64,000 nt of DNA from Enterobacter sp. RHBSTW-00994 (GTDB lineage: Bacteria; Pseudomonadota; Gammaproteobacteria; Enterobacterales; Enterobacteriaceae): NCBI RefSeq assembly GCF_013782625.1, contig NZ_CP056199.1:4482588-4546587 (forward strand), read 5' to 3'. Below, in pieces: positions 1-9,581 of the stretch (the stretch's first letter is position 1; each line of letters opens with the position of its first letter). Below the pieces are notes generated by a model. The model worked only from the letters and a program-made list of their open reading frames with translations. It ran no database searches and was not told the DNA's origin. A program made the translations under genes and the position numbers.

Positions 1-1529
1 GGCGTCCCTTGCGAAAGCAGCAGCGTCGTAAGCAACGCATGGATGCTGGCGCGTCGCCGCTCAATAACATCCTGACTCCCGCCTAATCCTTCTATACCAT
101 GGTTGGAGCTATGGTTATTGTTAGTGCCATCGCGATTTTCTTCGCCATTTGCCTCATTATGTTTCTGATTGAAACAAACACAGTCGCGTAGGGTAAAACC
201 GTCGTGCGCTGTCACCAGATTGATGGTGGCAGAGGGTAACTTTCCATCACGTTTGAACAGGTCGCTGGAGGCCGCAAAGCGCCCGGCAAACTCACCCAAC
301 GACAGATTTCTCTCCAGCCAGAAACGACGTGTGGCATCGCGATAATGATCGTTCCACTCGGCAAACAGCGGCGGGAAATTCCCCACCTGATAACCCCCCT
401 CACCAATGTCCCACGGCTCGGCTATCAGCTTGAGCCGCGACAGCACAGGACAATGTTTAATGGCCTCAAACAGCGGTGCTTGCTGGGTAAACGCTGGCGT
501 ACGCCCCATGACAGACGCCAAATCGAAACGGAAACCATCGATGTGATACGTTTCGACCCAATATTTCAGGCATTCATACGCATAATGCGTCACCGCAGGA
601 TGGCTCAGGTTGAGCGTGTTACCGCAACCGGTCCAGTTGTAGTAATCGCCATCCTCCCTGATCCAATAATAGCTACGGTTATCAATTCCGCGCAGGGAGA
701 GCGTTGGCCCATCGAGATCGCTTTCCGCGCTGTGGTTCAGCACCACATCCAGAATGACCTCAATACCCGCCTGGTGCAGCGCCTTCACCGCATCGCGGAA
801 CTCATCTCTGGCTTTTTCAGGCTGGGTGGCATAGCGCGGTTCAAGCGCAAACATAGCCAACGGGTTGTAGCCCCAGTAGTTACTCAGCCCCAGCCGCTGC
901 AGCCGCGGTTCACTGCTGAAATGCGCCACGGGCAGCAGTTCCAGTGCGGTGATCCCGAGGTGTTTGAGATACGCAATCATCACCGGATGGGCGAGCGCTT
1001 TATACGTTCCGCGCATCTCTTTGGGAATTGACGGATGCAGGTACGTCAGCCCTTTGACGTGCGCTTCGTAGATCACCGTATTGCCCCACGGCGTATCAGG
1101 CGAAGCGTCATCTTCCCAGTCATAGAGATCGCTCACGACAACACTTTTCGGCACGATTGATGCACTGTCCCGGTGATCGGGTTCACCGTACCCCACGTGC
1201 AGCACCGGGTCGTCTTTTAGATCGCCATCGACGCGATGCGCGCAAGGGTCAATCAGCAGTTTCGCCGAATTAAACCAGTGCCCCTGCGACGGTTCCCACG
1301 GGCCGTGAACGCGAAAGCCGTAATGCATCCCCGGCCTTCCCCCGGCCAGATACCCGTGCCAGGTATCCCCTGTGCGAGCTGGCAAGTCATAACGATGTTC
1401 GTTACCTTCGCCGTCAAACACACAGAGTTCAACTCGCTCCGCATGGGCAGAAAAGAGGGTAAAGTTCACCCCCTTTCCATCAAAACGTGCCCCGAGCGGC
1501 TCGGGTCTACCTGTCGTGAGTTGCGTCAT
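1..1529 (-). CDS. glgX: Glycogen debranching enzyme GlgX (3' end beyond window)
   Basis: Cytoplasmic isoamylase-type enzyme (GH13) that removes the short limit-dextrin branches left by glycogen phosphorylase. The frame is open from the ATG at 1529 down to base 1, giving about 509 residues of a family usually near 657, so the C-terminal quarter is outside the window. The protein begins [20 protein letters not shown]. The GH13 catalytic residues are visible: Asp in [11 protein letters not shown] (near residue 335), Glu in LIAEPWDIG (near 370) and Asp in [11 protein letters not shown]. The start codon overlaps the glgB stop in an ATGA arrangement, so glgB and glgX are translationally coupled as in the E. 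coli glgBXCAP operon. Identity is certain by comparison with known GlgX. Confidence 0.97.
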   Translation of the reverse strand, partial: MTQLTTGRPEPLGARFDGKGVNFTLFSAHAERVELCVFDGEGNEHRYDLPARTGDTWHGYLAGGRPGMHYGFRVHGPWEPSQGHWFNSAKLLIDPCAHRVDGDLKDDPVLHVGYGEPDHRDSASIVPKSVVVSDLYDWEDDASPDTPWGNTVIYEAHVKGLTYLHPSIPKEMRGTYKALAHPVMIAYLKHLGITALELLPVAHFSSEPRLQRLGLSNYWGYNPLAMFALEPRYATQPEKARDEFRDAVKALHQAGIEVILDVVLNHSAESDLDGPTLSLRGIDNRSYYWIREDGDYYNWTGCGNTLNLSHPAVTHYAYECLKYWVETYHIDGFRFDLASVMGRTPAFTQQAPLFEAIKHCPVLSRLKLIAEPWDIGEGGYQVGNFPPLFAEWNDHYRDATRRFWLERNLSLGEFAGRFAASSDLFKRDGKLPSATINLVTAHDGFTLRDCVCFNQKHNEANGEENRDGTNNNHSSNHGIEGLGGSQDVIERRRASIHALLTTLLLSQGT

Positions 1530-3712
1530 TCCCCCTCCCGAACCAGCCAGATAGTGCTCAAAGGTGGCAGCGTCAGGCTTAGCGAGTTCGGACGTCCGTG
1601 GCTTTCAATCGCATCGCTTTGTACCAGGCCACCGTTACCGGCATTACTGCCGTGATAGTGCATAGAATCGGTATTCAGCACTTCGCGCCATTTGCCCGGC
1701 TGGTTAATGCCGAAGCGGTAGTGATGGCGTGGTACAGGCGTAAAGTTGCTGGCGACGATAATTTCGTTGCCCGCTTTATCCCGGCGAACAAAAACAAACA
1801 CCGAGCGCTCGTGGTCATCCACCACCAGCCACTCAAAACCATACGAATCAAAGTCGAGCTCGTGCAGCGCTTTATGGTGACGATAAGTGTGGTTCAGGTC
1901 GCGCACCAGACGCTGTACACCGTGATGCCAGTTGTCACCCCCTTCCAGCAGATGCCAGTCAAGGCTTGAGTCGTGGTTCCACTCGCGCCCCTGAGCAAAC
2001 TCATTGCCCATGAACAGCAGTTTTTTACCAGGGAAGGCGAACATCCAGCCATAGTAAGCGCGCAGGTTGGCGAACTTCTGCCACGCGTCACCCGGCATGC
2101 GGTCGAGAATGGATTTTTTGCCATGAACCACTTCGTCGTGAGACAGCGGCAACATAAAGTTTTCGGTGTTGTTGTAGAGCATCCCGAAGGTGAGCTTATC
2201 GTGATGATACTGACGATGAACCGGGTCGAGTTTCATGTAGTCGAGCGTGTCATGCATCCAGCCCAGGTTCCATTTGTACCAGAACCCCAGCCCTCCCATT
2301 GACGGTGGACGAGAGACACCAGGAAAATCGGTCGACTCCTCTGCCATCGTCACCGCGCCCTCAACCTGTTCACCGAGAATACGGTTGGTATTACGCAGGA
2401 ATTCGATAGCTTCCAGATTTTCACGACCACCATATTCATTCGGGATCCACTCGCCCTCTTTACGGCTGTAATCGCGATAGATCATCGACGCCACGGCATC
2501 GACACGCAGGGCATCAATACCGAAGCGTTCGATCCAGTACAGCGCATTCCCGACGAGATAGTTCGTCACTTCACGACGACCATAGTTGTAAATCAGGGTA
2601 TTCCAGTCCTGGTGGTAACCTTCACGCGGGTCGCTGTGCTCGTATAAATGCGTACCGTCAAACTCGGCCAAACCAAATGCATCCGACGGGAAATGACCCG
2701 GAACCCAGTCGAGGATCACGTTCAGCCCGGCAGCGTGTGCGGCACTGATAAAATAGCGGAAGTCATCACGCGTCCCGAAGCGGCGTGTTGGCGCATACAG
2801 CCCGGTAGGCTGATAACCCCAGCTACCGTCGAACGGATGTTCATTAACCGGCAGCAGCTCCAGGTGGGTAAACCCCATCCATTTGGCATACGGCACAAGC
2901 TGATCGGCTAACTCGCGATAGCTGAGCCAGAAGTTGTTATCCGTGTGGCGTCGCCAGGAACCGAGATGGACTTCATAGACAGAGATGGGCGCGTCAAAGC
3001 GGTTTGCCTGTTTACGCTCCTCACTCTGGGTAATTTTTTCCGGCAGACCACAAATCAACGAGGCGGTATCCGGCCGCATCTGTGCTTCGAAAGCATACGG
3101 GTCAGCCTTAATTCGCAGCTTACCGTGTGCATCGATCATCTCAAATTTATAGAGCTGACCATTGTGTGCGCCAGGGATAAACAGCTCCCAGATACCGGTT
3201 TCGCGACGCAGGCGCATAGGGTGACGGCGGCCATCCCAGTAGTTGAATTGTCCGACAACAGAAACGCGTTGTGCATTAGGCGCCCACACAGCAAACCGTG
3301 TCCCGGTGACGCCATCCATTGTATCGGCATGCGCACCCAACGTTTCATAGGGACGTAAATGTGTACCTTCAGACAACAGCCAGGCATCCATCTCTTGTAA
3401 CAGAGGGCCAAAGCTGTAGGGATCATCAATCAGATTTTGCTGGCCATGCCAGACAACGGCAAGCTGATAACGGAAAGGGTTTTTACGACGGGGCATGATG
3501 CCCGAAAAGAAGCCGCGCGAGTCGAGGCATTCCAGTTGGCCGACTTTACGCCCGGTTTTAGGTTCAATGACCCAGACTTCTGTGGCGTCCGGTAACAAAG
3601 CCCGGACCTCCAGTCCAGCCTCTGTCTGGTGCATCCCCAGAACAGAAAAAGGGTCGGCAAAATGACCCGCAATAAGCGCATTAATCACGTCTCTATCCAT
3701 ACGATCGGACAT
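1526..3712 (-). CDS. glgB: 1,4-alpha-glucan branching enzyme GlgB
   Basis: Forms alpha-1,6 branches in glycogen by cutting an alpha-1,4 chain and moving it to a C6 hydroxyl. It has 728 residues, the same length as E. coli GlgB, and starts [16 protein letters not shown]. An N-terminal CBM48-type region is followed by the GH13 barrel: nucleophile Asp in [15 protein letters not shown], acid/base Glu in [14 protein letters not shown], and Asp in [15 protein letters not shown] good ribosome site (AGGAAG) lies upstream of the ATG. It is first in the glg operon and overlaps glgX by 4 nt. The 259-base gap upstream holds its promoter region and the asd terminator. Confidence 0.98.
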   Translation of the reverse strand: MSDRMDRDVINALIAGHFADPFSVLGMHQTEAGLEVRALLPDATEVWVIEPKTGRKVGQLECLDSRGFFSGIMPRRKNPFRYQLAVVWHGQQNLIDDPYSFGPLLQEMDAWLLSEGTHLRPYETLGAHADTMDGVTGTRFAVWAPNAQRVSVVGQFNYWDGRRHPMRLRRETGIWELFIPGAHNGQLYKFEMIDAHGKLRIKADPYAFEAQMRPDTASLICGLPEKITQSEERKQANRFDAPISVYEVHLGSWRRHTDNNFWLSYRELADQLVPYAKWMGFTHLELLPVNEHPFDGSWGYQPTGLYAPTRRFGTRDDFRYFISAAHAAGLNVILDWVPGHFPSDAFGLAEFDGTHLYEHSDPREGYHQDWNTLIYNYGRREVTNYLVGNALYWIERFGIDALRVDAVASMIYRDYSRKEGEWIPNEYGGRENLEAIEFLRNTNRILGEQVEGAVTMAEESTDFPGVSRPPSMGGLGFWYKWNLGWMHDTLDYMKLDPVHRQYHHDKLTFGMLYNNTENFMLPLSHDEVVHGKKSILDRMPGDAWQKFANLRAYYGWMFAFPGKKLLFMGNEFAQGREWNHDSSLDWHLLEGGDNWHHGVQRLVRDLNHTYRHHKALHELDFDSYGFEWLVVDDHERSVFVFVRRDKAGNEIIVASNFTPVPRHHYRFGINQPGKWREVLNTDSMHYHGSNAGNGGLVQSDAIESHGRPNSLSLTLPPLSTIWLVREGE

Positions 3713-3926
3713 GGTGTTCTTCCTGTTTTTTTGAGATCGCTCCCTTTTAAGCGCGCGGAAACGTCTCTTTTATGATGACCTGAACGGGGCAGCACTAATT
3801 TGTGCATCCTTTCTGCTCCGTCCTACCTCCAGGCAAAATGTAAAACATCCTGCTTAAAGCATAGCCAACGCTCTAAATGGCTCCTGATAAAAAATAAGAC
3901 ATACGCGTTTTACTCCATGTATTACG

Positions 3927-3956
3927 CAAAAAAAGGGGGCGACAATCACCCCCCCA
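3927..3956 (-). terminator. Rho-independent terminator of asd
   Basis: On the minus strand, just past the asd stop, a GGGGG...CCCCC stem is followed by a run of seven T residues. This is the classical intrinsic terminator form. It separates asd from the downstream glgB promoter region. Confidence 0.8.
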
Positions 3957-3971
3957 CTCTATAACAAATTA

Positions 3972-5075
3972 TTACGCCAGCTGGCGCAGCATGCGGCGCA
4001 GCGGCTCAGCAGCGCCCCACAAAAGCTGGTCGCCGACGGTGAACGCGGACAGGAATTCTGGCCCCATGTTCAGTTTGCGCAGACGTCCCACTGGGGTAGT
4101 CAATGTGCCAGTAACGGCAGCCGGGGTCAGTTCGCGCATAGTGATATCACGATCGTTCGGAATCACTTTCGCCCACGGGTTGTGCGCGGCCAGCAGTTCT
4201 TCCACGGTCGGAATAGACACATCTTTTTTCAGTTTAATGGTGAATGCCTGACTGTGGCAGCGCAGTGCGCCGATACGCACGCACAGACCATCAACCGGGA
4301 TCGCCGAAGCCGTATTGAGAATTTTGTTGGTCTCGGCCTGGCCCTTCCACTCTTCACGGGTCTGGCCGTTATCCAGCTGTTTGTCGATCCACGGGATCAG
4401 GCCACCGGCCAGCGGTACGCCAAAGTTATCCACTGGCAGCTCGCCACTGCGGGTCAACTGGGTGACTTTACGTTCGATATCAAGAATTGCGGACGCCGGG
4501 TTTGCCAGCTCGTTCGCAACGCTGTGGTGCAACTGGCCCATCTGGGTCAGCAGTTCGCGCATGTGGCGTGCGCCGCCGCCGGAAGCCGCCTGGTATGTTG
4601 CAACAGACACCCATTCAACCAGATCCTGGGCGAACAGACCGCCGAGGGACATCAGCATCAGGCTGACGGTACAGTTACCGCCGACAAAGGTTTTTACGCC
4701 GTTGTTCAGACCATCGGTGATCACACCCTGGTTAACCGGGTCGAGAATAATGATGGCATCGTCTTTCATGCGCAGCGAAGAGGCCGCGTCAATCCAGTAG
4801 CCCTGCCAGCCGCTTTCACGCAGCTTTGGATAGATTTCGTTGGTATAATCGCCGCCCTGGCACGTGACAATAATGTCGAGTGCCTTCAGCGCTTCCAGAT
4901 CGTAAGCATCCTGCAACGTGCCTGTGCTACCACCAAAAGATGGCGCAGCCTGGCCAAGCTGAGAAGTGGAGAAGAAGACTGGGCGGATGGCGTCGAAATC
5001 GCGCTCTTCAACCATGCGTTGCATGAGTACAGAGCCGACCATACCGCGCCAGCCGATAAAACCAACGTTTTTCAT
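3972..5075 (-). CDS. asd: Aspartate-semialdehyde dehydrogenase
   Basis: NADPH-dependent enzyme that reduces beta-aspartyl phosphate to aspartate semialdehyde, the branch point to lysine/diaminopimelate, methionine and threonine. The ATG at 5075 ([19 protein letters not shown]) gives 367 residues, the E. coli length, with AGGA about 10 nt upstream. An in-frame upstream start at 5114 would add 13 residues not present in the family. The N-terminal nucleotide fold [10 protein letters not shown] is clear. The catalytic Cys is residue 135, in [10 protein letters not shown]. It is a single gene with its own terminator. asd is often needed for cell-wall synthesis because it feeds diaminopimelate. Confidence 0.98.
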   Translation of the reverse strand: MKNVGFIGWRGMVGSVLMQRMVEERDFDAIRPVFFSTSQLGQAAPSFGGSTGTLQDAYDLEALKALDIIVTCQGGDYTNEIYPKLRESGWQGYWIDAASSLRMKDDAIIILDPVNQGVITDGLNNGVKTFVGGNCTVSLMLMSLGGLFAQDLVEWVSVATYQAASGGGARHMRELLTQMGQLHHSVANELANPASAILDIERKVTQLTRSGELPVDNFGVPLAGGLIPWIDKQLDNGQTREEWKGQAETNKILNTASAIPVDGLCVRIGALRCHSQAFTIKLKKDVSIPTVEELLAAHNPWAKVIPNDRDITMRELTPAAVTGTLTTPVGRLRKLNMGPEFLSAFTVGDQLLWGAAEPLRRMLRQLA

Positions 5076-5252
5076 AGCATTTTTTTCCTGCAGAGGTGTG
5101 TGCTGTTTGTGCAAGCCAGTATTGAACTGGGATATGCTTCACATTACAAAATGCTGCCAAAGTCGCAAGCGAAATTAATCGATGATTGCCCGTCAATCAG
5201 AAAAAGAGCTAATCATCGGAATAACACTACTAAGTATCAGGGATAATTTAAG

Positions 5253-5846
5253 ATGAGTGAAATCATTTCCGCCGCGGTTTTATTGATCCTGATTATGGAT
5301 CCACTCGGAAACCTGCCTATCTTTATGTCGGTGCTGAAGCACACCGAACCCAAGCGCCGCCGGGCGATCATGATCCGTGAACTGCTCATCGCCCTGTTGG
5401 TGATGTTTATCTTTCTGTTCGCCGGCGAAAAGATTCTCGCGTTCCTGAATTTGCGCGCCGAAACGGTCTCAATTTCCGGCGGGATTATTCTGTTCCTGAT
5501 TGCCATCAAGATGATTTTTCCAGGCGCTGAAGGGAGCAGCAGTGGCCTGCCTGCGGGTGAAGAGCCGTTCATTGTGCCGCTGGCTATTCCTCTGGTCGCC
5601 GGGCCGACGATTCTGGCGACGCTGATGCTGCTTTCGCATCAATACCCGAACCAGATGAGCCATCTGGTCATTGCACTGCTGATCGCCTGGGGCGGGACCT
5701 TTATCATCCTGCTGCAGTCGTCGCTGTTCCTGCGCCTGCTGGGTGAGAAAGGGGTGAATGCGCTGGAACGCCTGATGGGGTTGATTCTGGTGATGATGGC
5801 GACGCAAATGTTCCTGGATGGGATCCGGGCGTGGATGAAGAGTTAA
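5253..5846 (+). CDS. yhgN: MarC-family integral membrane protein YhgN
   Basis: Inner-membrane protein of the UPF0056/MarC family, 197 residues, with about six hydrophobic segments (first IISAAVLLILIMDPLGNLPI, last ALERLMGLILVMMATQMFLDGI). Its molecular role is not known; a transport function is only presumed. The signature LIMDPLGNLPIF near the N-terminus is typical of the family. It lies between asd and gntU exactly as in E. coli and is transcribed divergently from asd. Downstream are GC-rich palindromic repeats rather than a simple terminator. Confidence 0.95.
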   Translation: MSEIISAAVLLILIMDPLGNLPIFMSVLKHTEPKRRRAIMIRELLIALLVMFIFLFAGEKILAFLNLRAETVSISGGIILFLIAIKMIFPGAEGSSSGLPAGEEPFIVPLAIPLVAGPTILATLMLLSHQYPNQMSHLVIALLIAWGGTFIILLQSSLFLRLLGEKGVNALERLMGLILVMMATQMFLDGIRAWMKS

Positions 5847-5847
5847 C

Positions 5848-5928
5848 CTTCTCCCTCTCCCCCGTGAGAGAGCTGGAGTGAGTGCATCAGCCCTCTCGCC
5901 CCCATGAAGAGTGGGTTAGGGTGAGGGC
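5848..5928. repeat. Composite GC-rich palindromic repeat downstream of yhgN
   Basis: An imperfect inverted arrangement of CCTCTCCC and GGGTTAGGGTGAGGG blocks. The 15-mer GGGTTAGGGTGAGGG (5913-5927) recurs in reverse complement at 18452-18466 between ugpA and ugpB, which marks this as a dispersed extragenic repeat. Similar CCCTCTCCC/GGGAGAGGG palindromes occur at 6451, 12347, 26088 and 34202. It may act as a transcription terminator or mRNA-stabilising stem for yhgN. Confidence 0.6.
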
Positions 5929-6154
5929 TCATGCAGCTTCAGTGGTTATTCTGTTCACCTTACGTTTCATGCTTCTCTTTCACCACCATAACCCGTGAAC
6001 GTGCGAGGGTGGCTCAATCGCCACCCCCCTGGCAACCCGGGCTCCCGGCGGTAAATCACCGCTTCGCGATGTCTTCGGCTAATCCTTCCGGCTTATCGGG
6101 GACGGGCGGAGGTAACATCCCCGCCCTCCAGGCGCATCCATGTGCCTCGCCCTG

Positions 6155-6426
6155 CTCCAGCCAACGCTTCTGGACCCCATTCCTGAGCATTTGAAAGCAA
6201 GCCTGACAGTGGATGATCTGCCGCTGGATGTGCCTGTTTTGCGCCGAAAAGTGATCAACCGGGACGGTATTGCCAGCGGTTAACACAACTGCTGTTGAGT
6301 CGTGCGTTGTCAGGAAGTGAAAAAAGAGTCGCAGGAGATGTGTTGCAGGATTTAGTGGGGTTTTATAGTGATACGCTGAAAGCGCCGCGTGGGTTGCGAA
6401 CTGATGAGGGTATTGTGCTGCTGTAA
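6155..6426 (+). pseudogene. Possible decayed 3' fragment of an unrecognised gene
   Basis: The 640-base gap between yhgN and gntU has no intact gene. On the plus strand, one frame reads LQPTLLDPIPEHLKASL and on to VLRRKVINRDGIASG before a stop near 6282. The neighbouring frame then stays open from about there, reading LLSRALSGSEKRVAGD and ending GLRTDEGIVLL with TAA at 6424-6426. A single frameshift joining the two would give one peptide. The parent family was not recognised, and no start or ribosome site was found. A short ORF on each strand around 5931-6286 looks accidental. This could equally be non-coding sequence. Confidence 0.3.
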
Positions 6427-6450
6427 AAAAGCCAGGACGGCGCTAACGCT

Positions 6451-6479
6451 TTCACCCTCTCCCACAAGGAGAGGGTGAA
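6451..6479. terminator. Bidirectional stem-loop at the 3' end of gntU
   Basis: A perfect 12-bp stem, TTCACCCTCTCC with GGAGAGGGTGAA, and a 5-base loop. It lies just past the gntU stop on the minus strand. It belongs to the CCCTCTCC/GGAGAGGG repeat type seen in several other gaps of the window and probably terminates or protects the gntKU transcript. Confidence 0.6.
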
Positions 6480-6487
6480 AAACGAGG

Positions 6488-7828
6488 TTAACTCAGCAGC
6501 GTAAACGCAATCATCCCGACAATTGCCCCTGTCGTGCCAAGGATAGTTTCCATCAGCGTCCAGGTTTTCAGGGTTTGCGCTTCGGTTGCACCGGTAAATT
6601 TACCGAACAGCCAGAAGCCTGCGTCGTTTACGTGTGACACCACAATCGAGCCGCCCGCGATACAGATAGACAGTGCCGCCATCTGTGCGCCGGAGTAGTT
6701 CAGTTGTTCAATCACCGGCATCACCAGACCCACGGCAGTTAAACACGCCACGGTCGCGGAGCCCTGAATGATACGCACCGCCGCCGCCAGCACGAAGCAG
6801 GTCACGGCAATGGGAAGGCCCATCCCGGTCAGTGCTTCACCCAGTGCCGGGCCGACGCCGGAATCCACCAGCACCTGCTTGAACACGCCGCCTGCGCCGA
6901 TTACCAGCAGAATAATACCTGCCGGTTGCAGTGCAGCACCACAGATCTCCATAACACGGTCTTTCGGCATGCCCTGGCGCATCGCCAGACCATAAATCGC
7001 CACCAGACAAGCGACCAGGATCGCAGTGAATGGATGGCCGATAAATTCGAACCATTCGTAAGCCGTAGACCCTACAGGAACAAAGCGTGCAGCGATGGTT
7101 TTCAACCCGACCAGCACCAGCGGCAGCAGGATCAGCGACAGGCTGAAGCCGAAGGACGGCATTTTGCCTTCGCCAAGGTGCGGCTCGGTGATGTCATCCG
7201 GAATATGCAGCTCAACGTAACGGCTGATGAAGTTGCCCCACAGCGGACCCGCAATGATCATCCCTGGAATGGCTGCGCACAGACCAATCAGGATCATCCA
7301 GCCAAAATCAGCGTGCATCTGAGACGCCAGCAGCATCGGCGCAGGCCCCGGCAACAGAAACGCCGCCGCCGCCGCAACACCCGCGAACAGCGGAATCACC
7401 AGCTTCACAAGGTTTGTACCGGTGTGACGCGCCATTGAGAAGGCTACGCTAATCAGCAGCACAACCGCCACTTCGAAGAACAGCGGCAGCGCACAAATCA
7501 GGCCGGCCAGACCAATAGCATAATGCGCACGGCTGTGCCCGAACGATTTGAGCATCTTGACGGCAATCTGGTCGACGGCCCCCGTCTCATGCAAAATCTT
7601 GCCAAACATCGCACCCAGCGCAACGACAATCGCCAGGAAACCCAGCGTGCCGCCCATCCCCTTTTCCATGGTCGCTGCGATCTTATCGAGCGGCATACCG
7701 GAAAAGAGACCTGCACCAATAGAAACCACCATCAAAGCAACGAAAGCGTGCATACGCGCTTTCATGACTAAAAACAGCAGCAGCAAAACAGAGCCGACTG
7801 CCGTTAAAACTAACGTTAATGTAGTCAA
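6488..7828 (-). CDS. gntU: Low-affinity gluconate transporter GntU
   Basis: Inner-membrane gluconate:H+ symporter of the GntP family, 446 residues and strongly hydrophobic throughout with about 12-14 membrane spans. It starts MTTLTLVLTAVGSVLLLLFLVMKARMH at residue 1 onwards and contains the conserved stretches FFEVAVVLLISVAF and SHVNDAGFWLFGKF. It lies 3 nt downstream of gntK, so the two genes form one transcript (gntKU) under GntR control from the operators at 8379-8404. Together they import gluconate and phosphorylate it for the Entner-Doudoroff and pentose phosphate routes. Confidence 0.96.
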   Translation of the reverse strand: MTTLTLVLTAVGSVLLLLFLVMKARMHAFVALMVVSIGAGLFSGMPLDKIAATMEKGMGGTLGFLAIVVALGAMFGKILHETGAVDQIAVKMLKSFGHSRAHYAIGLAGLICALPLFFEVAVVLLISVAFSMARHTGTNLVKLVIPLFAGVAAAAAFLLPGPAPMLLASQMHADFGWMILIGLCAAIPGMIIAGPLWGNFISRYVELHIPDDITEPHLGEGKMPSFGFSLSLILLPLVLVGLKTIAARFVPVGSTAYEWFEFIGHPFTAILVACLVAIYGLAMRQGMPKDRVMEICGAALQPAGIILLVIGAGGVFKQVLVDSGVGPALGEALTGMGLPIAVTCFVLAAAVRIIQGSATVACLTAVGLVMPVIEQLNYSGAQMAALSICIAGGSIVVSHVNDAGFWLFGKFTGATEAQTLKTWTLMETILGTTGAIVGMIAFTLLS

Positions 7829-7831
7829 AAC

Positions 7832-8359
7832 TTACTGCCTTTTGTTAATAAGCTCGATGGTGCTTGCCACAACACCGTCCAGCGGCTGATCGATATTCAC
7901 AATCAGTACATCGCGTTCATCTGCGCCCGGCTCTTCCAGCGTTTCGAACTGCGTTACCAGCATCTGGGTTTTGAAGAAGTGGCCTTTACGCGCTTTCAGG
8001 CGGCTTTCAATAACCTCGAAATCGCCTTTCATGTAGATAAAGGAGAGATTTGGATTGCCTTCGCGCAGCAGGTCGCGGTAGCTCTTTTTCAGTGCAGAGC
8101 AGACAATCAGCGACACTTTGTTCGTGCGCTGCATAGCAAATGCGGCGTCATTCAGCGCCTGCAACCACGGTTTGCGATCGTCATCGTTCAGCGGCTCGCC
8201 GGAAGACATTTTAACGATATTGCTGCGCGGATGGAGGAAGTCACCATCAAGGAATGCAGCCTGAAGTTGATGCGCCACTTCGCTAGCCACGGCAGATTTA
8301 CCGCTACCGGAAACGCCCATCAGGACGTAAACGTGGTGATCATGATTAGTCGTGCTCAA
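7832..8359 (-). CDS. gntK: Thermoresistant gluconokinase GntK
   Basis: Phosphorylates D-gluconate to 6-phosphogluconate with ATP. The start is most likely the TTG at 8359, giving 175 residues (MSTTNHDHHVYVLMG) as in E. coli. GAGGG lies about 9 nt upstream. A second TTG at 8377 is in frame but would place the start almost on top of the operator. The Walker A P-loop GVSGSGKS is at residues 15-22, and DGDFLHPRSNI and the lid region follow as in the shikimate-kinase-like fold. First gene of gntKU and repressed by GntR. The non-ATG start is a minor oddity shared with the family. Confidence 0.95.
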   Translation of the reverse strand: MSTTNHDHHVYVLMGVSGSGKSAVASEVAHQLQAAFLDGDFLHPRSNIVKMSSGEPLNDDDRKPWLQALNDAAFAMQRTNKVSLIVCSALKKSYRDLLREGNPNLSFIYMKGDFEVIESRLKARKGHFFKTQMLVTQFETLEEPGADERDVLIVNIDQPLDGVVASTIELINKRQ

Positions 8360-8378
8360 AGGGTGGCCCTCAGTCAAT

Positions 8379-8404
8379 TGTTACGGGTAACAGTTATCGG
8401 TAAC
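8379..8404. promoter_or_regulatory. Tandem GntR operators upstream of gntK
   Basis: Two adjacent inverted repeats: TGTTACGGGTAACA at 8379-8392 and GTTATCGGTAAC at 8393-8404. Both fit the known GntR operator form, TGTTA-N4-TAACA. They lie immediately upstream of gntK and downstream of gntR, where the E. coli gntKU operators are. GntR binding here would repress gntKU, and gluconate would relieve it. Confidence 0.75.
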
Positions 8405-8485
8405 ATTGTCCTGCCGGGGCAAAAGAGAAGCAATATCCAAACGTGCGAGAAATGAATAAGTGTGAGCTACTTCAAATTTGTCAGC

Positions 8486-9481
8486 TTAAATTGATCCACC
8501 CGGTGACAAGGTGAAACCTAAATCTAACATTTTCGGCGTAACCACTTCACCACGAATGCGTGCCAGCAGGCGTTCCGCACCAATACGCCCCATGCGTTCA
8601 CGCGGCGTCAGGACGCTCGCCAAACGGGGCTCCATCACCTGGCCGATGTCATGGCCGTGGAAACCGGCAATCGCCATATCGTCCGGGATTTTCAGCCCCA
8701 GACGCTGACACTCGAACGCCGCACCCACCGCAAGGTCATCGTTGGTACAGAAGATGCCATCAAGCTGCGGATACTCGCGGCGCGCCTGGCGCATCAGCTC
8801 AATCCCGGACGTGTAAGAAGACGATTGCTCGACCATCACGCTGTATGGAATGAGGTTTGCGTCGAGCATCGCCTGCTCGTAGCCCTTCTGTTTGATGATA
8901 GTACGTTCATCAAGACGTGCGCCCAGATATGCGATATGCCGATGTCCGCGCGCGATGATCGCCGCCGTCATCTGACGTGCCGCGTCAAAGTTATCAAACC
9001 CGACGGCAATATCGAGGCAAGGAGACTGGCTGTCCATCAGCTCAACCACCGGAATACCGGCGACTTCAATCATCTTCAGGGTTCGGGGAGTGTGAGTACG
9101 TTCGGTTAAAATCAGCCCGTCGATGTTCCAGGAAAGCATGGATTCCAGACGTTCTTCTTCCAGATCCGGTTTGTACCCATAGTGCGCAAGCATTGTCTGG
9201 TAACCGAACGCATCCGTCACGCTTTCGATACCGCGCAACACTTCGGCAAAAACCTGGTTGGTTAAGGAAGGGAGCAGGACACCTACCGCGCGGCTGGTTG
9301 CATTCGAGAGAATATCGGGGGCGCGGTTGGGGATATAACCCAGTTCATCGAGAGCAGCAGCAATCTTGCCACGCAATGCCACGGAAACCTGTTCCGGGTT
9401 ACGTAGAAAACGGCTGACCGTCATTTTGGTCACGCCGACGCGATCGGCTACATCCTGAAGTACGGGGCGTTTCTTTTTCAT
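8486..9481 (-). CDS. gntR: Gluconate repressor GntR (LacI family)
   Basis: LacI/GalR-type transcriptional repressor of the GntI gluconate system, 331 residues as in E. coli. The N-terminal helix-turn-helix is at about residues 6-27 (VLQDVADRVGVTKMTVSRFL), followed by the hinge NRAPDILSNATSRAVGVLLP and a periplasmic-binding-protein-like sugar domain. The target sites are visible at 8379-8404, between gntR and gntK. It has its own transcript start upstream, in the gap next to the yhhW terminator. Confidence 0.97.
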   Translation of the reverse strand: MKKKRPVLQDVADRVGVTKMTVSRFLRNPEQVSVALRGKIAAALDELGYIPNRAPDILSNATSRAVGVLLPSLTNQVFAEVLRGIESVTDAFGYQTMLAHYGYKPDLEEERLESMLSWNIDGLILTERTHTPRTLKMIEVAGIPVVELMDSQSPCLDIAVGFDNFDAARQMTAAIIARGHRHIAYLGARLDERTIIKQKGYEQAMLDANLIPYSVMVEQSSSYTSGIELMRQARREYPQLDGIFCTNDDLAVGAAFECQRLGLKIPDDMAIAGFHGHDIGQVMEPRLASVLTPRERMGRIGAERLLARIRGEVVTPKMLDLGFTLSPGGSI

Positions 9482-9531
9482 CGTCCTGAGAAATCTTGAG
9501 TTTGAGATTTTCTCAGTTTATCACGGACAAA

Positions 9532-9565
9532 GCCCATCCTTCCCCTGTCAAAAGGAAGGATGGGC
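9532..9565. terminator. Terminator downstream of yhhW
   Basis: A perfect 12-bp stem, GCCCATCCTTCC with GGAAGGATGGGC, and a 10-base loop. On the minus strand it follows the yhhW stop and is trailed by a short T-rich stretch. It separates yhhW from gntR. Confidence 0.75.
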
Positions 9566-9581
9566 ATTTATTTATGATTAA

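Noticed and set aside
345-1031. Plus-strand ORF of 228 residues
   Set aside because: It lies fully antisense to glgX, whose protein is well conserved. The product has low complexity typical of shadow frames and no ribosome site.
4182-5246. Plus-strand ORF of 354 residues
   Set aside because: Antisense to asd. Long because of codon bias in the real gene; no recognisable domain.
5931-6286. Two short ORFs on opposite strands
   Set aside because: They overlap each other in the decayed gap after yhgN, with no ribosome site, and the reading frames carry repeat-like sequence.
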